From: Paulownia fortunei
Taxonomy: Eukaryota > Streptophyta > Magnoliopsida > Lamiales > Paulowniaceae
Length of the DNA stretch: 64,000 nt
NCBI GenBank assembly: GCA_019321725.1
Contig: CM033113.1
Span: forward strand, 8,990,001 to 9,054,000
Reading direction: 5' to 3'
Program-made: the position numbers and the translations under genes
In this document: positions 24,015-36,531 of the stretch, piece after piece
Numbering within the stretch: the stretch's first letter is position 1
Layout: every line of letters starts with the position of its first letter
The notes under the pieces: generated by a model
The model's input: only the letters and a program-made list of their open reading frames with translations
Told to the model about the DNA's origin: nothing
Databases searched by the model: none

Positions 24015-27000
24015 TCAAATTGTCACCGGCTCAATCAGTACACAGTTTATATAGTCTTTTGTCTTAGTTGTGGGATTGGTAAACCCATCTTCATCGCCAT
24101 ACAGAAGATTTATCAAGCGAGTAAGATTGACAACATTCATAAGGATTGGCAAAGAGACTCTTGTTGGTTTAAGACATTCTTGATTAATATCCTTCCATGC
24201 TTTTTTGACTTGTTCTAGAAATTCAGCAAAAGCCTCTTTCTCTGAGGTACCATTTTGATTCATGTAACATTCCACTGCCGAGATTCTTTTTTCAAACTGT
24301 GTAAAATAGAATCAAAATTTTAGAAACCGACATAGAGTCATGACAGTTAAAACATTTAGTAATATCTAAATTCACTACGTTCAACAAGTGCATGTAGTGT
24401 AAATATCAGTATGGAATTTATGTTTCTTACCCTATATCCTGCCATGTCGTCCATTAATCTACAAATAGTTGACGATGCTCGCACTATTAATGGTTCACTT
24501 GAAACCCAATCAAAATCTTCCTTTATTACTTGATTTCCCATACCAATCAAGGAAGTTGTTGACAACATCATATAACCACCAGATACAAGTGCCACCTTAA
24601 TATACTCCTCCATCGTTGGCACATAGTTATTATAAAACCATTTTGCCTCTTCAAAGTATGCCCTGACCATTTTTTTCATCTGCAGATTTTGCCAAAAATA
24701 AAATAAAATGGGCACATTGTGGATAGCAATACAAACTTGATAGTAGTAAGAGACCGCATCATTGATTAAATACCTCTTCTTTTGCATATTGGACACAATA
24801 TGGTCTGCCTACTTTTTTCATTTCATCTTCCATTTCAACATAAATATCCAAAAGGGCTTTGAAACATATTCTCATGTATGGTGGCAATTGCTCCAACCCA
24901 TTAATATCCCAACTGCGGTGAAAAACAAAAAATTGTAAATCAAACATATCCACATATTATATATAAATAAATATGGTAACTTTAAACAAAGACTTGAATG
25001 CAACCTTTGAATAAGGTTTGTCAAAAGTTGGAGATCATCTAACGTTCCATAGACATCGTAAATATCATCAATAACGGTAGATATGGCAACGATTTTGGTT
25101 AGTATTCGTCTTGCAATGTGGAATTGAGGCTCAAAGTAGACTGACAATATCCAAAAGTAGCATTCCACCACTCGATCTCTTGCAAAAGGCAATTTATTTG
25201 CAAAGTCTAAAGCCTTCCACCACCTGTAATGATTTTGTTGCTTCATAAGATTTACACTAAAACATAGCACAAAAGTGTAAATTTGTAAGTTGTAGAAGTT
25301 AACCTTGTAATATCGTTTAGCTCTTTCTGATGTATCTTTTGTACCATGTTGAAATCGAATTTTGCGAAATTCAATAGTGTTTTGTTGTGTGATTCATCTT
25401 CTTGGTACATTGAAATGAATTTCCTGGCTCCCAGCCTTATCACTCTCTTGCGAATTGGGATCTTCAAAGCTTCGTTAACTCGTGTGGAAAGAGAATTACT
25501 CATTTGGTGGACCAAAGACTCAAGGTAAGAGGAAGAAAATTTCAATGCTTTGTCGAGAATTACCTCCCCATTTACTCCAAAATGTGCAGCCTCATATAAG
25601 TTTAACATCCCTTCGACATTGTTTATCAATGACTCCTTAAAATTCCCTTCATGGTTTATGAATTTGTTGAACACATCTGCCATGGAAAATAAATCAAGAA
25701 ACTTGTGTTTCTTTATACATACATGCCCGCCCAATTTAATGTGCAATGGAGTAAGATTGAATACTTACCACATGAGACATAGTAACCTTGTTGTCTAAGC
25801 AGACGAAAACGAAGAGCAACAACACGGAGATCGTTGTCTTTGTTACTGTATTCATAAGTCTCATGTATGTGTCGCAAGGATTTGTCAATTTCTTTTTCAA
25901 AATGATAACCCACTCCAATCTGTTGGATTGCATCAATAAGTTCTATTTTATGCAACGAATTATCTGGCGTTTGGGCTAGCAAATTCATCACCATTTCTTT
26001 TTGTCTTTCAAGTTCTTCCTCTTCAGCAACAGAGATTTCCTGCATGAATAAGTGATTAACATGTAACACATTACTAAAATTAACGTAATATGTTCCCAAC
26101 GCCTAATTCAATCTATTTGATTCCATGTATCTCAAATTTAAAGTTTGAATACAATAATAAAACAGAGATGGTAACTTACATGCAATTAATAAAGAAACAA
26201 ATAGTGGTGAAAACGAGCAAATTGAAAATTAAATATCTACATTTTTTACTGTTGATAGAGATTGAATGAAAGGTTGGGCGGGAAAAATATGTAACCAGCT
26301 ATTTTAAATGCAAATAATAATACTAATCATTTTGTTGTATCTCATCGTTGTGAATGTTGCACGACATAATTATTTTAACATATTTTAACAAAAAATTACA
26401 TATGAGGATGAGAATAAATTATATAATTTAATTTAATTATAAGGGTACTGGAAGTAGAAGTAACAAATGAAAGAACATAAAATATTTCTAACTTTGTACT
26501 TATGCTTTTTTTTAAAGAAGGATATTGGCCTTTAAGATTACTCGAATTTATGACCAATTAAGTTGTAGGCACACGGTATTTATCAACATGCTACCATTTT
26601 CTCGTTTTCTCTTATGCTTAAACGGAAGGAATTAGATGACATAAAATGATATTTTAATACTAGGAAAGCTTAAAACCCAATTATACAAAAGTATATTAAT
26701 TCATGGAGAAATGACTATGTCTGTAAGTAAGTTAAGACTATTAAGTATGTTTATTTTTGGATTGATTGTAAAACAACTCCTTTTAATCTTCTGTGAAGCT
26801 GTTGAGATCAAATTATCTACAATATTCTGCGTCCAACTTATCAAAGTAGATTATATATCTTTCAGTTAAATATCTTGATAATTGATTATTAAAATGGTTT
26901 GTACCAAACATATAATCAACTAGAGTATATTGTAATACATAACTAAAATTGCATCAAACTAACTAAAATATTTCATACATGATTAATACTTGCATCAAAA

Positions 27001-28710
27001 TAACTAAAATCTCTAAATTCATTCATTTGCCTCAAATGTTTTGCATCAATGATAACTAAAAACTTGTTCAAGGATGTACTAAATTCATGGAATTGTGCAT
27101 GCTAATAGAAACTACTAGTTTATTCGTGTGCATTTGCTTGCTGGGTGCCTTAGCCCCTATAAAATATAGCAATATCTGATTAATTAGTTATCTCTTCTTA
27201 ATTAAATCATCACTTCTCCTTAAACCTTGTTACAGCCCTATCCGACAACCTTGAAGTGATGCCCTAGCATATTCAGTTCAACTCAAAAACCTGAACTTAT
27301 GAACTCTACTATAGGGTAGTTGAAAAATGATCTTCTCTTGGAAATTTGTGGGGAAAAAAAAGGTTAGAGCATGATAACACTATATTTGTTTTAAGGCAGT
27401 AAAAAATAATCAAGGACATGCTCATCCATAAAATAACTGTAGCCACAGATATTAACACTTTATTTAGTGCACATACTAGTTCTAACCCAAAGGTAGACAT
27501 TTGAAAGAATAAATAATATTTTGTCCACTCTTAATGAGTTAGTCACTCCATGATACAAACATATTCTCCAAAAGTTATCTTTTGAGAAAACATAATCTTC
27601 ACAAAAAATACATTTTTCATTTTTTTCAGAAAGATTAACAAAAATAAAAATAAATATTTTTAATCTCAGACCAATTTAAATTTTTTATAATATAAGTATG
27701 TAACATCTTCACCACAAACAATAATATATGTCATGTGTATATAAGAATCTCATCCACTACACTCATACTTTTAGTCTTATCTCTCTATATATATTCCAAT
27801 TTTTTCCCTCTCCATACCCCAACTATTGTAATATACATGTGGATATATTAGTGTGCGTAACAAAAGATGTCACACAACTATACTGCAGAAGATTTAGAGA
27901 CCCTAATAGATTAAGAAACACCCACCTGTTAATTACCCCCACCTCGCGGTTTTCTGTTTTTTTTTTAGATAATACATTTCTCAAATCTTTTTCCTCCAAA
28001 ATGAATGTTGAAACCTACAGAGAAAATACATTCTCATTCTTCTTGCGTGAAATAAAATCCCATACACTACTTTAACACACTTTTCCCCATAAGTAAACTT
28101 AGAGAATTAATACTTAATAATGGGTCCTAAACTGGATACAACTGTAGCCCATGAGAGGGGCAAGAAAACAAAAAGAAAAATATGTATATAATGAAGTCAA
28201 CAAATTAAAAGTGGGGAAGGCAAAAGTTATGGTGATTGGACAAATCCAAAAGTCTCAGATTTATTGTCTTGCACATAATTCAAATCAAAATAAATTGGTG
28301 GTCCCTCAATATTTTCATCTCTCTAAAGGTGAATCACCAAAAAAAAAAAAATATTACACATTAGCAAGGGGTTCTACAACACCCTGCATTCGCCTGGTCT
28401 ATATATGCGAAAATGTGGTATTATAAATATATGTGTTAGTGTAGAAGTTGACAGGAAAGCATATATTAAAATCGGGTATGAATTAAAATATTCTGCTAAT
28501 GAGATTATTTGTGAAGTATATACACAAACTCTTTATTAGCTAAAAATAAAACAGATAATGTGATGATAATTATAATTATACCGTAACGTCCGAAGTGTAT
28601 GCAAGAAAATAGTCGCCCCAAATGGATGGATGATATGTTACAGATCGACGAACATCCTCCAAAGAAACGTTCTTGGTTGAAATAGGAGCAGCTGATGGAT
28701 GCATTTCCAT
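24015..28710 (-). CDS. Terpene synthase, TPS-a type (probable sesquiterpene synthase), 7 exons
   Basis: Exons, all with GT-AG borders: 28710-28582, 26039-25769, 25676-25304, 25223-25005, 24912-24774, 24679-24431 and 24296-24015 (129, 271, 373, 219, 139, 249 and 282 bp). Phases join cleanly into 553 residues plus stop. Exon number and the 219, 139 and 249 bp sizes are those of angiosperm TPS-a genes. Motifs: [11 protein letters not shown] (21-31, the RR-x8-W motif), RDR at 273-275, metal-binding DDIYD at 310-314, and a second metal site D454-D455...E462 (DDMAGYRFE, with Gly at the usual Ser/Thr). Only 20 residues precede RR, so there is no transit peptide and the enzyme is probably cytosolic, ionising farnesyl diphosphate. 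After the second metal site the protein is about four residues shorter than I know for this family. Intron 1 is long (2542 bp), the others 80-134 bp. A paralogous pseudogene lies at 59288-61170. Product identity cannot be read from the sequence. Confidence 0.93.
26040..28581 (-). other. Intron 1 of the terpene synthase
   Basis: A 2.5 kb intron running from GTATAA to TGCAG, much longer than the other five. It is AT-rich, with no transposon that I recognise. Much of it aligns with 61171-64000 in the broken copy, for example the CACAAACAATAATAT and CTCATCCACTACAC phrases near 27715 and 27750 (63036 and 63072). Open frames at 27309-28426 are not conserved as coding between the copies. Confidence 0.85.
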
Positions 28711-28795
28711 CTTAGACTTGGCTTTTTATCTGTATTAGGTATTCACTTGAAGAGGCTTGTTGATTATAGTTGAACCAACGTGGTTTGTTTAGAAG

Positions 28796-28803
28796 TATTT
28801 ATA
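28796..28803 (-). promoter_or_regulatory. TATA box of the terpene synthase
   Basis: TATAAATA on the minus strand, 86 bp upstream of the chosen ATG at 28710. Transcription would start near 28770 and give a 5' leader of about 60 bp without an upstream ATG that I can see. The first ATG in the exon is used; a second one, two codons later, would leave all motifs unchanged. Confidence 0.6.
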
Positions 28804-28810
28804 GGTCTCT

Positions 28811-30214
28811 CCAGGGAGGTTGGTGTTAGCGTGGCTATTTGGCAAATCTAGCCGCACATTTTTCACAATCATATTTTTCAAAAAGATTAGCTAGTGTTAG
28901 GCACCACAAAAGCCAATAGATGAATTCATTCAACCACAAATTTTTTAACAATTTATGATAATTTATAAAATTTATTTATTTAATAACAACTCAAAAAAAA
29001 ATTAATTATGTACTTTAAAACACCATGTAATGTGATGTATTCTAAATAATTATATTATTTTTTATTTTTGATATAAGATACATTTGGTGCCTATGCCTTC
29101 AATATACCTTCATGCTTTTATAATAAAGGCCAACCAAATGTGGCAATACAAAAATAAAAATTGGGATATTAAATAAAAATTTATTATTTAGCAAGTGTCA
29201 CGTAGTGTCGCTTTGAAGTAAACACTTATTTTTTGGGAAGAGTTATTTTGTAAATAATTTTTTAAATTTATTGTAAATTATTAAAAAACATTAATAAAAC
29301 CCTTTAAACAAATTAATATTTGTAAATATTCATATGTAGTTAAACGAATGCACGCATGCCACTGCTTTAATTTAAAGTGACAATATTGTCACTAACACTC
29401 CTTTTTTTTTTTTTTAGTGCTTTTACTTTAAAGATTTACAAATTCATATAAATTTTCAAATAATTTATAAAAAAAATTAAGTATATTAATATCTCATTCA
29501 AACACAATATTTAGCTATTGCTTAGTAGAACGTGGACATAGGAATTCTTTGCTGTAGATTTTTAATTCAATACATATTCTCCATTCTTGGTTGCATAGTG
29601 AAGTGCATGAGTTTCACATGTTGAATTATTACTTCTACTATTTAATTTACTTTAATAAAATTAAAATTAAAATCAATTATAATTTAACAAAAAAATTAAA
29701 TTAAATTAAATTAAAGTTGAAATAAAATTAAATTTATTATTTGTCTATAAATCATAATTATAAAATTAATTATAATTTATTTCAATTTAAACTTTAATAA
29801 AATAAATTAAAAAATAAAAATTATAATTTCACAAGGAAGATGAATAAGATTAAAAAAAATTAATTTTACTGACAATATATTTTTATTAATGTAAGTAGTA
29901 ATTAAATTTATTTTTTTATGAATGGGTAATAGAAAAAGAGATAAATGGAAGTAATACATTATTTTTTGAAATTTTTTTAGTGAGATGGCAAAGTGAGAAA
30001 TTTTGTAAAATTTGGATGGCAAAATGTGATAATTTTAATATGTGCTGCACGTGTGAGAGAATCTCAATAAAATATTTCACCGGTGGAGTGTTTTAGATGA
30101 CAAACAATAGAACCCTTATAGTCTAGAGAGTTAAGTGTAAAACAAATAAAAAAAAAAAAAAAAAGTTTAGAGGGTTGTGTGAAAAACTGTATAGTTCGGA
30201 TGAGTTAGTATTTT
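28811..30214. other. Upstream region of the terpene synthase, no gene
   Basis: AT-rich spacer. It contains a repeat at 29085-29390 shared with 37430-37660, a poly(T) run near 29400, an imperfect AT-only inverted repeat near 29640-29830 (ATTAAAGTTGAAATAAA against TTTATTTCAATTTAAAC), and a poly(A) run near 30150. No coding sequence is recognised; the minus-strand open frame at 29807-30022 is AT-rich noise. Confidence 0.5.
29085..29390. repeat. Dispersed repeat, second copy at 37430-37660
   Basis: The two copies share GAAGTAAAC(A)... and AAGAGTTATTT(T/C)GTAAATAA blocks and a GCATGCCA(C/T)TGCTT phrase near the right end. The left part here has CCTTCAATATACCTTCATGC, a word that is amplified in the cluster at 37075-37430. 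It could be a small non-autonomous transposon or a leftover of another duplicated upstream region. Confidence 0.5.
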
Positions 30215-32810
30215 TTTCCCTAATTATAAATAATTTACTATTTCTGAAATGCAAAATTTTAAAAATGAAGTGAATTTATGGTAATATAACCAAATTTCAG
30301 AGGGTCTATATGTAATTATCCCAAAAACTTTTACATCGTTAAATTGCAGAATTGAACAAAGAAAATCTCTTTCTTCGTCCTCAACTAAATCATTGTTCAC
30401 GGCCCAAGTTTCTATTTTATCATCCATGCAATCTTCGTTCAAATTTTCTGTTTCTTGTCACGGCTAGATTATCTGTAAGACTTAAATGTTTCATATTTAG
30501 CAAAAAAGTAATTCGAACGACGGTAAGTTTAATTATGAATATAAGACATAATATGGTAATAAATACGAAAACAAGTTATTTTCAAATGTAATATTATTTT
30601 ATTAATAAAATATATTATATATATTTTTAGAACATAATTTAAATTTGAGTCTCGCAATTTGTTTATTTTCAAATACAACATTATTGGTAATCCTCAATAG
30701 AATTCTCATGTTATTATTATTTACATTCCCCTTTCACGAGGTTTGTGGCTGTTGACAAATACGAGAGATACCTCTCCTCTAATACTGATTTATACTAAAA
30801 ACTTCTATTGAAATTTTGTCTAAAGACCAAAAACCCTTAACCTTGAAGACAACCCATTGTCTCTAAAGAAAAGATTAGTCCAGGGTTATTTTTCAGAATA
30901 CAAATACTATAAAAAGTGAGAAATCAATATTTAAACTTTGGAATTCTTTTCAATTTTACAAAAAATGTATTAATAAAATGTACATTATAAAGTAATATAT
31001 GGTTTTGCAGAAACAGTGAGAGACCAATTTTTTTGATATAAGGTCATTTTCAACAATATAAATAGTATTTATTAATTTTTAGGGTTAATTCCACTATATC
31101 CCTTTACTCTTGTGAAGTATCGCTTTATCTTTTCGTATTTTTAATTATTTTACTTTACCCTCTTGTTCTCTCATTTTATCATACTTTATCTCACTATCTC
31201 ATTTTGTCCCATTGTACTCTAAAAAAATTAATCAAATTATCTTTATATATTATTTATAGTAAAATTATTTTATATTCTAAAAGTAATAGATTTATATTCA
31301 TATTCTAATATTTTTTTTCAATGTAATTTAAAACTTGACATTAAATTTATTTAAAATTTTATTGTACTTATCTTTTAATAGTTATTTTTTAAGTTAACAT
31401 AGTTTCTATTAAATTAGTATATAGTAGAATATTTTTATTACCTAACACACTTTACTTATGAATTTTCTCTTCAATATAAATTCAAAAAATATATAAAATA
31501 TTTTTAAATAATATCTTACTAAATACATAAAATATTAGTAATACATTTTTTATTATTAATAGAATTTTCATAAGTTCATATAAACTATATTAAATTTAAA
31601 AATAGTCTTTATAATCAAGTAAATAGTAATAAAATTAAATACTAAAATGACTATGATTTTTTTAAATAAAACATAGTATCTATTAAATTACGATAATTCA
31701 ATTAAATTATACCTAAATATAACTTTTTTTTTAATTTAACATTATTTTTATGAATTTTTAATAATTTCATTAATAATGAGAAAATTATTACTAATATTTT
31801 ATGTATTTAACAATTTTTTCTGGAAATATGTTATATATTTTTTATATTTATGATAAGTAAATTTTTTAAGTAAAATATATTAGCTAATAAAAAATATTGT
31901 ACGATATATAAATTTAATAGGAACTATATTTATAAAAAGATAGCTATTAAAAATTAAGAATAATAAAATTTTAAATGAATTTAATGTTAAGTGTTATTAA
32001 TTAAGTTGAAAAATATTAAAATATAAATATAAGTCTATTAATTTAAAAAAAAATTAAAGTAATTTTATTATAAATAATTAATAAGGATAATTTGATTAAT
32101 GTTTCTAGAGTACAAAGAGATAAGTGAGACAATGAAAGTACAAGAAGTTTTTGGTTCGTCCAAACATTCCCCACTTATCCGATTGTTGCTGAGCAGTTTT
32201 TGAATATCAAACGAATCTAGTGATATAGAATCAAACTATAAAGTGGTAAATTGAGACAATTAAGAATACATGGGGAAAAGTAATACTCATCAAAAGTAGA
32301 TAGAGATAAAATAAACTTATCCCTAATTTTTATATATGAGAATTACTTTTAAAAACTAAAAAGTTTTTACTGAATTTTTGAGGAATAAAAGTGAGACCAA
32401 ATTGATTTTATCCTCTTCAAGACCTGATTATTGAAGAGTATATAACAATTTTAATATGAGAAAACAAGCAAAACAATTAAAAAACTTATTTTTTGAGAAG
32501 CATAAATTTTTCGAGATAAATGAATGGTCAAAACTAAAATCTAAGCCTTATTTACTAAAAAAATGAGTATGAATTAACTTTTTTAAATTAAGATATATAC
32601 AAAATACTAAAAAGGTCATCTTTTTCAAATGCATACCGTCACTCAATTAATCAAAATAAAATATTGATTATCATCTGCTTGTGCATCTTTAATAGGGATA
32701 GGACTCCTCTCTCGTACCCATATGCAATGAAGAGACTCTACTGCACATCTGGATAAATACTATGCGGCCAAGATGAAATTAACGACTCATGCAACCTTTA
32801 TTTAAAAACA
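30215..32810. repeat. Duplicated flank block X2 of the second terpene synthase unit
   Basis: Counterpart of 15745-17041, enlarged by the foldback element at 31081-32323 and by about 250 bp of extra sequence near 30310-30560. In the first unit the next sequence is the link block at 17042; here the matching link block lies 25.7 kb further on at 58562. A minus-strand open frame at 30224-30442 falls partly in the extra sequence; I do not recognise it. Confidence 0.75.
31081..32323. mobile_element. Foldback element with long inverted-repeat arms (copy 1)
   Basis: About 1243 bp whose two halves are inverted copies: text from 31335 (CTTGACATTAAATTTATTTA) matches the reverse complement of text ending near 32000 (CTTAACATTAAATTCATTTA), continuing for hundreds of bases. 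It begins AGGGTTAATTCCACTATATCCC and ends ATAAACTTATCCCT. The candidate target duplication is AATTTTT on both sides (31074-31080 and 32324-32330). The paralogous site near 16500 lacks it. There is no coding sequence. Near the ends, CACTTTATCCC-like words recur about every 31 bp. A relative lies at 61525-62645. Confidence 0.75.
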
Positions 32811-32871
32811 CACTGCCTTTGTTGTAGTGTATTTTTGCGTACATATATATATATTCACAGACCCACAGGAA

Positions 32872-34151
32872 TTGTTGTTGATTTTATAAACGTAGGTACA
32901 TGTTATCGTTAACAAGTAATAAAATGATGAATAAAGTATTGTTCTCGTAAAAATTATTGAATTATTAATTGTTGAAATTATATTAACTCTAATTTTATTT
33001 GAATAAACTTAACATTGTGTTAATGATTATAAACTAAATTCAACTATACTAAACTAATAATAAAAAAATATTTAAGAATAAATTTCAATAACTTAAAAAG
33101 CTTAGGGTTATGATTCACCATAATTAATCCAAATTGAATAATTTATTTCATCAACCTTAATTTATTTTTCATGTGATAGTCGATAATACCTAAATTATCC
33201 ACTAGCCTCTCCCAAAGTCTAATGAAAATATTATCAATTGTTAACCCACTATATTCATACGTGAATTCCAACAATTAAGAATTTATTAGGTTTTATGGAT
33301 CTCTAACAAGATTACACAAATCATGTAAGTATATTCCTATCTTGCATGTAATTTATAATTTTCTACACATACAACTAGATACATATATCACCTTATAGGT
33401 CAATATGATTATCAAATCATTCAATTAGTGGCCAAGTAATTGAAAGCATTAAGAATTATGTGGAAAACTCAACTTGAAAATTAAATCAAGAATTGAATTG
33501 ATACAAACATTAAAAATATCATAATTAGATTACATCACAACCCTAGAAAAATGAATTAGTTCATGATAAAAATAAAATATAAATTAACAACAATTATACA
33601 CATAATGAAAGAAAGAAAGAGGACAATGAAACAAAACTAGAAAGATGATGAATTTCTTCCCTGGTTGATATCTTCTTGATAAATCATGGAAGAATTCTTC
33701 TTTTTTTCTTCTCTTTTTCTCCTCTCTTTCTTATTTCTTGGCTTGTTTTTACTTTTCTCCTCTCTTCCCTTTCTCCAAATCTGATTTTTTTTACTCTTAG
33801 AGGCTTTTGAAATACTTAAACTTAATGGGAGATGCCCTAAAGAGGACAAAAAATATCATTTTGCCCTTACTTGCTCGGTTGGCAGTGCCTAGGCGCTGAT
33901 TTTACTAGAATGCCATGATTTTCTAGTAGTTGTAGTGCCTAGGTGCCGGTGCTACTATTCCCGGATGATATTTTTTTTTGAAAAATATAATATGAATGTA
34001 AATTTTAGTATATCCAAGTAACATTCTTCTTTCATATTTAAATCTGCAAAATAAATACTAAAAACGATAATAAAACTCACAAAAATTTCAAAAACTAATC
34101 AAAAAGTTAAACAAATGGTACTTAATTAATGGGTATAAAATTCACTCATCA
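32872..34151 (-). repeat. 3' LTR of the LARD-like element
   Basis: Same family as the solo LTRs at 2623-4134 and 12332-14015. It ends CACTCATCA on the right, which is TGATGAGTG on the minus strand. A CT-rich tract lies at 33690-33790; the 70-codon minus-strand open frame there is simple sequence. Confidence 0.75.
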
Positions 34152-36021
34152 AATACCTCCAAACTTAATATTTTGCTACTCCTCGAGCAAAAGAAAGAAA
34201 TAAAATAAGTAAAATAACAAGTGATTATCACAACCAACTAACTAAATAAGGCTCAAAAATCATTGTCAGTTTATAACTCAAAGAAATCTCAAAATATTAT
34301 CAAAATACATGATTTCAACTCAAGTGCGAAATTCACCATCTTTAAATCTTTTTTTTTTTTTGTGTGTGTGTGTAGTTTCTTGCACTTAACTTTTCACTAC
34401 TCAAATTAATTTATGCAAACTCACAACAAAATTATTGATCTCTTATTTATATATATATTTTTTAATTCCATAAGCTTAGTTTTCGTGTCACTCTCCACTA
34501 ATATAGACTAGCACAACATCAATGATCATTAGGACTTTAAAAGCTTGTAACGTGTGGCTAAGGTAATGGTAGGATAAAAGATAATATAGTAGCTCAAATT
34601 ACTCATAGCACAACTATTCTAGAACCTTGTTGATGAGCACTACCATATTTTTGTCTTATACCTTTACGAACATTTCTTCTTTTAATTTGTCACACCACTT
34701 TATTTGTTAAACTCACATTTTTTCACATATTCCTTTTTTTTTTAAGTGTTGCACCCCCAAACTTATTTGTTTTTATGAACAATGGGTGTTGTACTCTTTT
34801 CTCGTATTTATTTACTCTTTTTTTTTGTTGTTTTGTACAAATCACCACCTCTCTTTTACCATTTTTTTACACCACTTTCAATGCTCAAAATGATGTTAAG
34901 TAGAATAGTAATGAGCTGATGTGGGGTAATATATAAGATAAAAAAATTAATTCATTGGTTGGGGTTGATTTGTGGGGTGATAAAGAAAATGGTTTAATAG
35001 GCTCAATGAGGGATACATGGGATTATGCATCATAAACAAGGTGGCTTGAAAGGCTCAAACGGTCCAAAAATGACCTAAATCACTTCTCTAATGTTATGTA
35101 GCCTAGGATTTCGCCTTGAGTGATAATTAAACATGTTCTAGAATTATATGAAATCATAAAAAAAAGAATCGAGTTCACATAAACTTTTTCTAAGCATGCA
35201 GAAAATCCAAATGTTCAAGGCCATGTGCTCAATATACCAAAGGATTACAAGAAAGGTAAAAATTACCACAAGAGTCAAGCACATACATAACCACAATATT
35301 CATCAATTTTCAAAAGTTATAAACAAACAAAACCAAATGAAGCACACACATCCACCCCCAAACTTAGTACTAATATTGTCCTCAATGTTAAATAATGCAA
35401 GATGAGGTATAGTAGACTTTCCTGAATGATGTTAGTCTGCATCAACTTCATCATCACTCTCTTCTATGGATGTGCATTCATTAGTTAGTGGCATATCACT
35501 CCTTATTTTGCAAATCTTTCACCAAACTTGAGTTGAATCCTGAAATGAAAACAAACAAAAATAAAATCACCAAACTAAAATAAAAAAATGAATATTAGAC
35601 AACTAAATAAGAAAAATAAAAAAAATGTAAAACACTTGGGTTACCTCCCAAAAAGCTCTTAATTTATAGTCTTTAGCCAAACTTCTTTCTTGCTCAACCG
35701 GGATCCAAAAATAAGTTTTTTTCATGCCATGCCTTGGTATACTCAAGAAGCGTAGGTGATCCCCAAAGGTAAGCATAATCCGATATGAGATCATATGCCT
35801 TTTGTACATCGATGAGTGCATGCCCGATGACCAAAAATAGTTCTTTTTATATGAAAGAGATGTCTTTGTCCTTTTCAATTTCAGGGATGATGAAATCTAT
35901 ATGGATAATAGATTTGTCAGCATTCTCAAATACACCTTTATTTTCCACCATAGAATGTTTTAATGAGCAATCTCCCAACTCGTGATCATCCAATTCATAC
36001 TTGTGCAATGTAGATCACCAT

Positions 36022-36500
36022 AGAAAGAGGACAATGAAACAAAACTAGAAAGATGATGAATTTCTTCCCTTGTTGATGTTTTTTTCATAAATCATGGAAG
36101 AATTCTCCTCTCCTTCTTCTCTTCTTCTTGTTTCTTGGCTTGTTTTTACTCTTCTCATCTCTTCCCCCTCTCTAAATCTATTTTTTTTTTTTACTCTTGG
36201 AGGCTTTTGAAATATTTAAACTTGATGGAAGATGCCCTAAAGAGGGAAAAAAATATATTTTGCCCTTACTTGCCGGTTGGGCGTTGCTTTTCCGGCGCCT
36301 AGGCACTGTAGCTACTATTCCTGGATGATTTATTTTTTTTCAAAAAATATAATATGATTGTAGATTTTAGTACATCCAAGTGACGTTCTTCTTTCATCTT
36401 CAAATCTGCAAAATAAACACTAAAAACGATAATAAAACTTACAAAAATCTCAAAAAGTTAAGCAAATGATACTTAATTAATGGGTATAAAATTTACTCAT

Positions 36501-36502
<2 letters not shown>
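36022..36502 (-). repeat. Shortened 5' LTR of the LARD-like element
   Basis: Matches only the right 480 bp of the other LTR, starting at AGAAAGAGGACAATGAAAC. The remaining 800 bp or so are missing at the junction with the internal region. A (CA)n(TA)n microsatellite starts right at the outer border (36501-36533). Confidence 0.75.

Positions 36503-36531
<29 letters not shown>

Larger units (their letters stand above)
32872..36502 (-). mobile_element. Non-coding LTR retrotransposon (LARD-like), minus strand
   Basis: One LTR lies at 32872-34151 (about 1280 bp) and a shortened LTR at 36022-36502, in the same orientation. The internal part has no retroelement protein but carries words well known from large non-autonomous plant elements related to Athila/gypsy: CCTCCAAACTTAATATTTTG with CCTCGAGCAAAAG beside the left LTR, GGGTTACCTCCCAAAAAGC near 35639, and CCCCCAAACTTAGTACTAAT with TTGTCCTCAATG near 35354. 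Their reverse complements fit the order expected for a minus-strand element. Internal open frames (for example 35603-35878) are not recognisable proteins. Confidence 0.75.

Noticed and set aside
25346..25979. Plus-strand open frames opposite terpene synthase exons 2 and 3
   Set aside because: They are shadows of the real minus-strand exons, which carry all family motifs and correct splice phases.
27728..28426. Open frames of 115 and 91 codons inside intron 1
   Set aside because: The matching intron of the broken copy (62900-63900) does not keep these frames, and no domain is visible.
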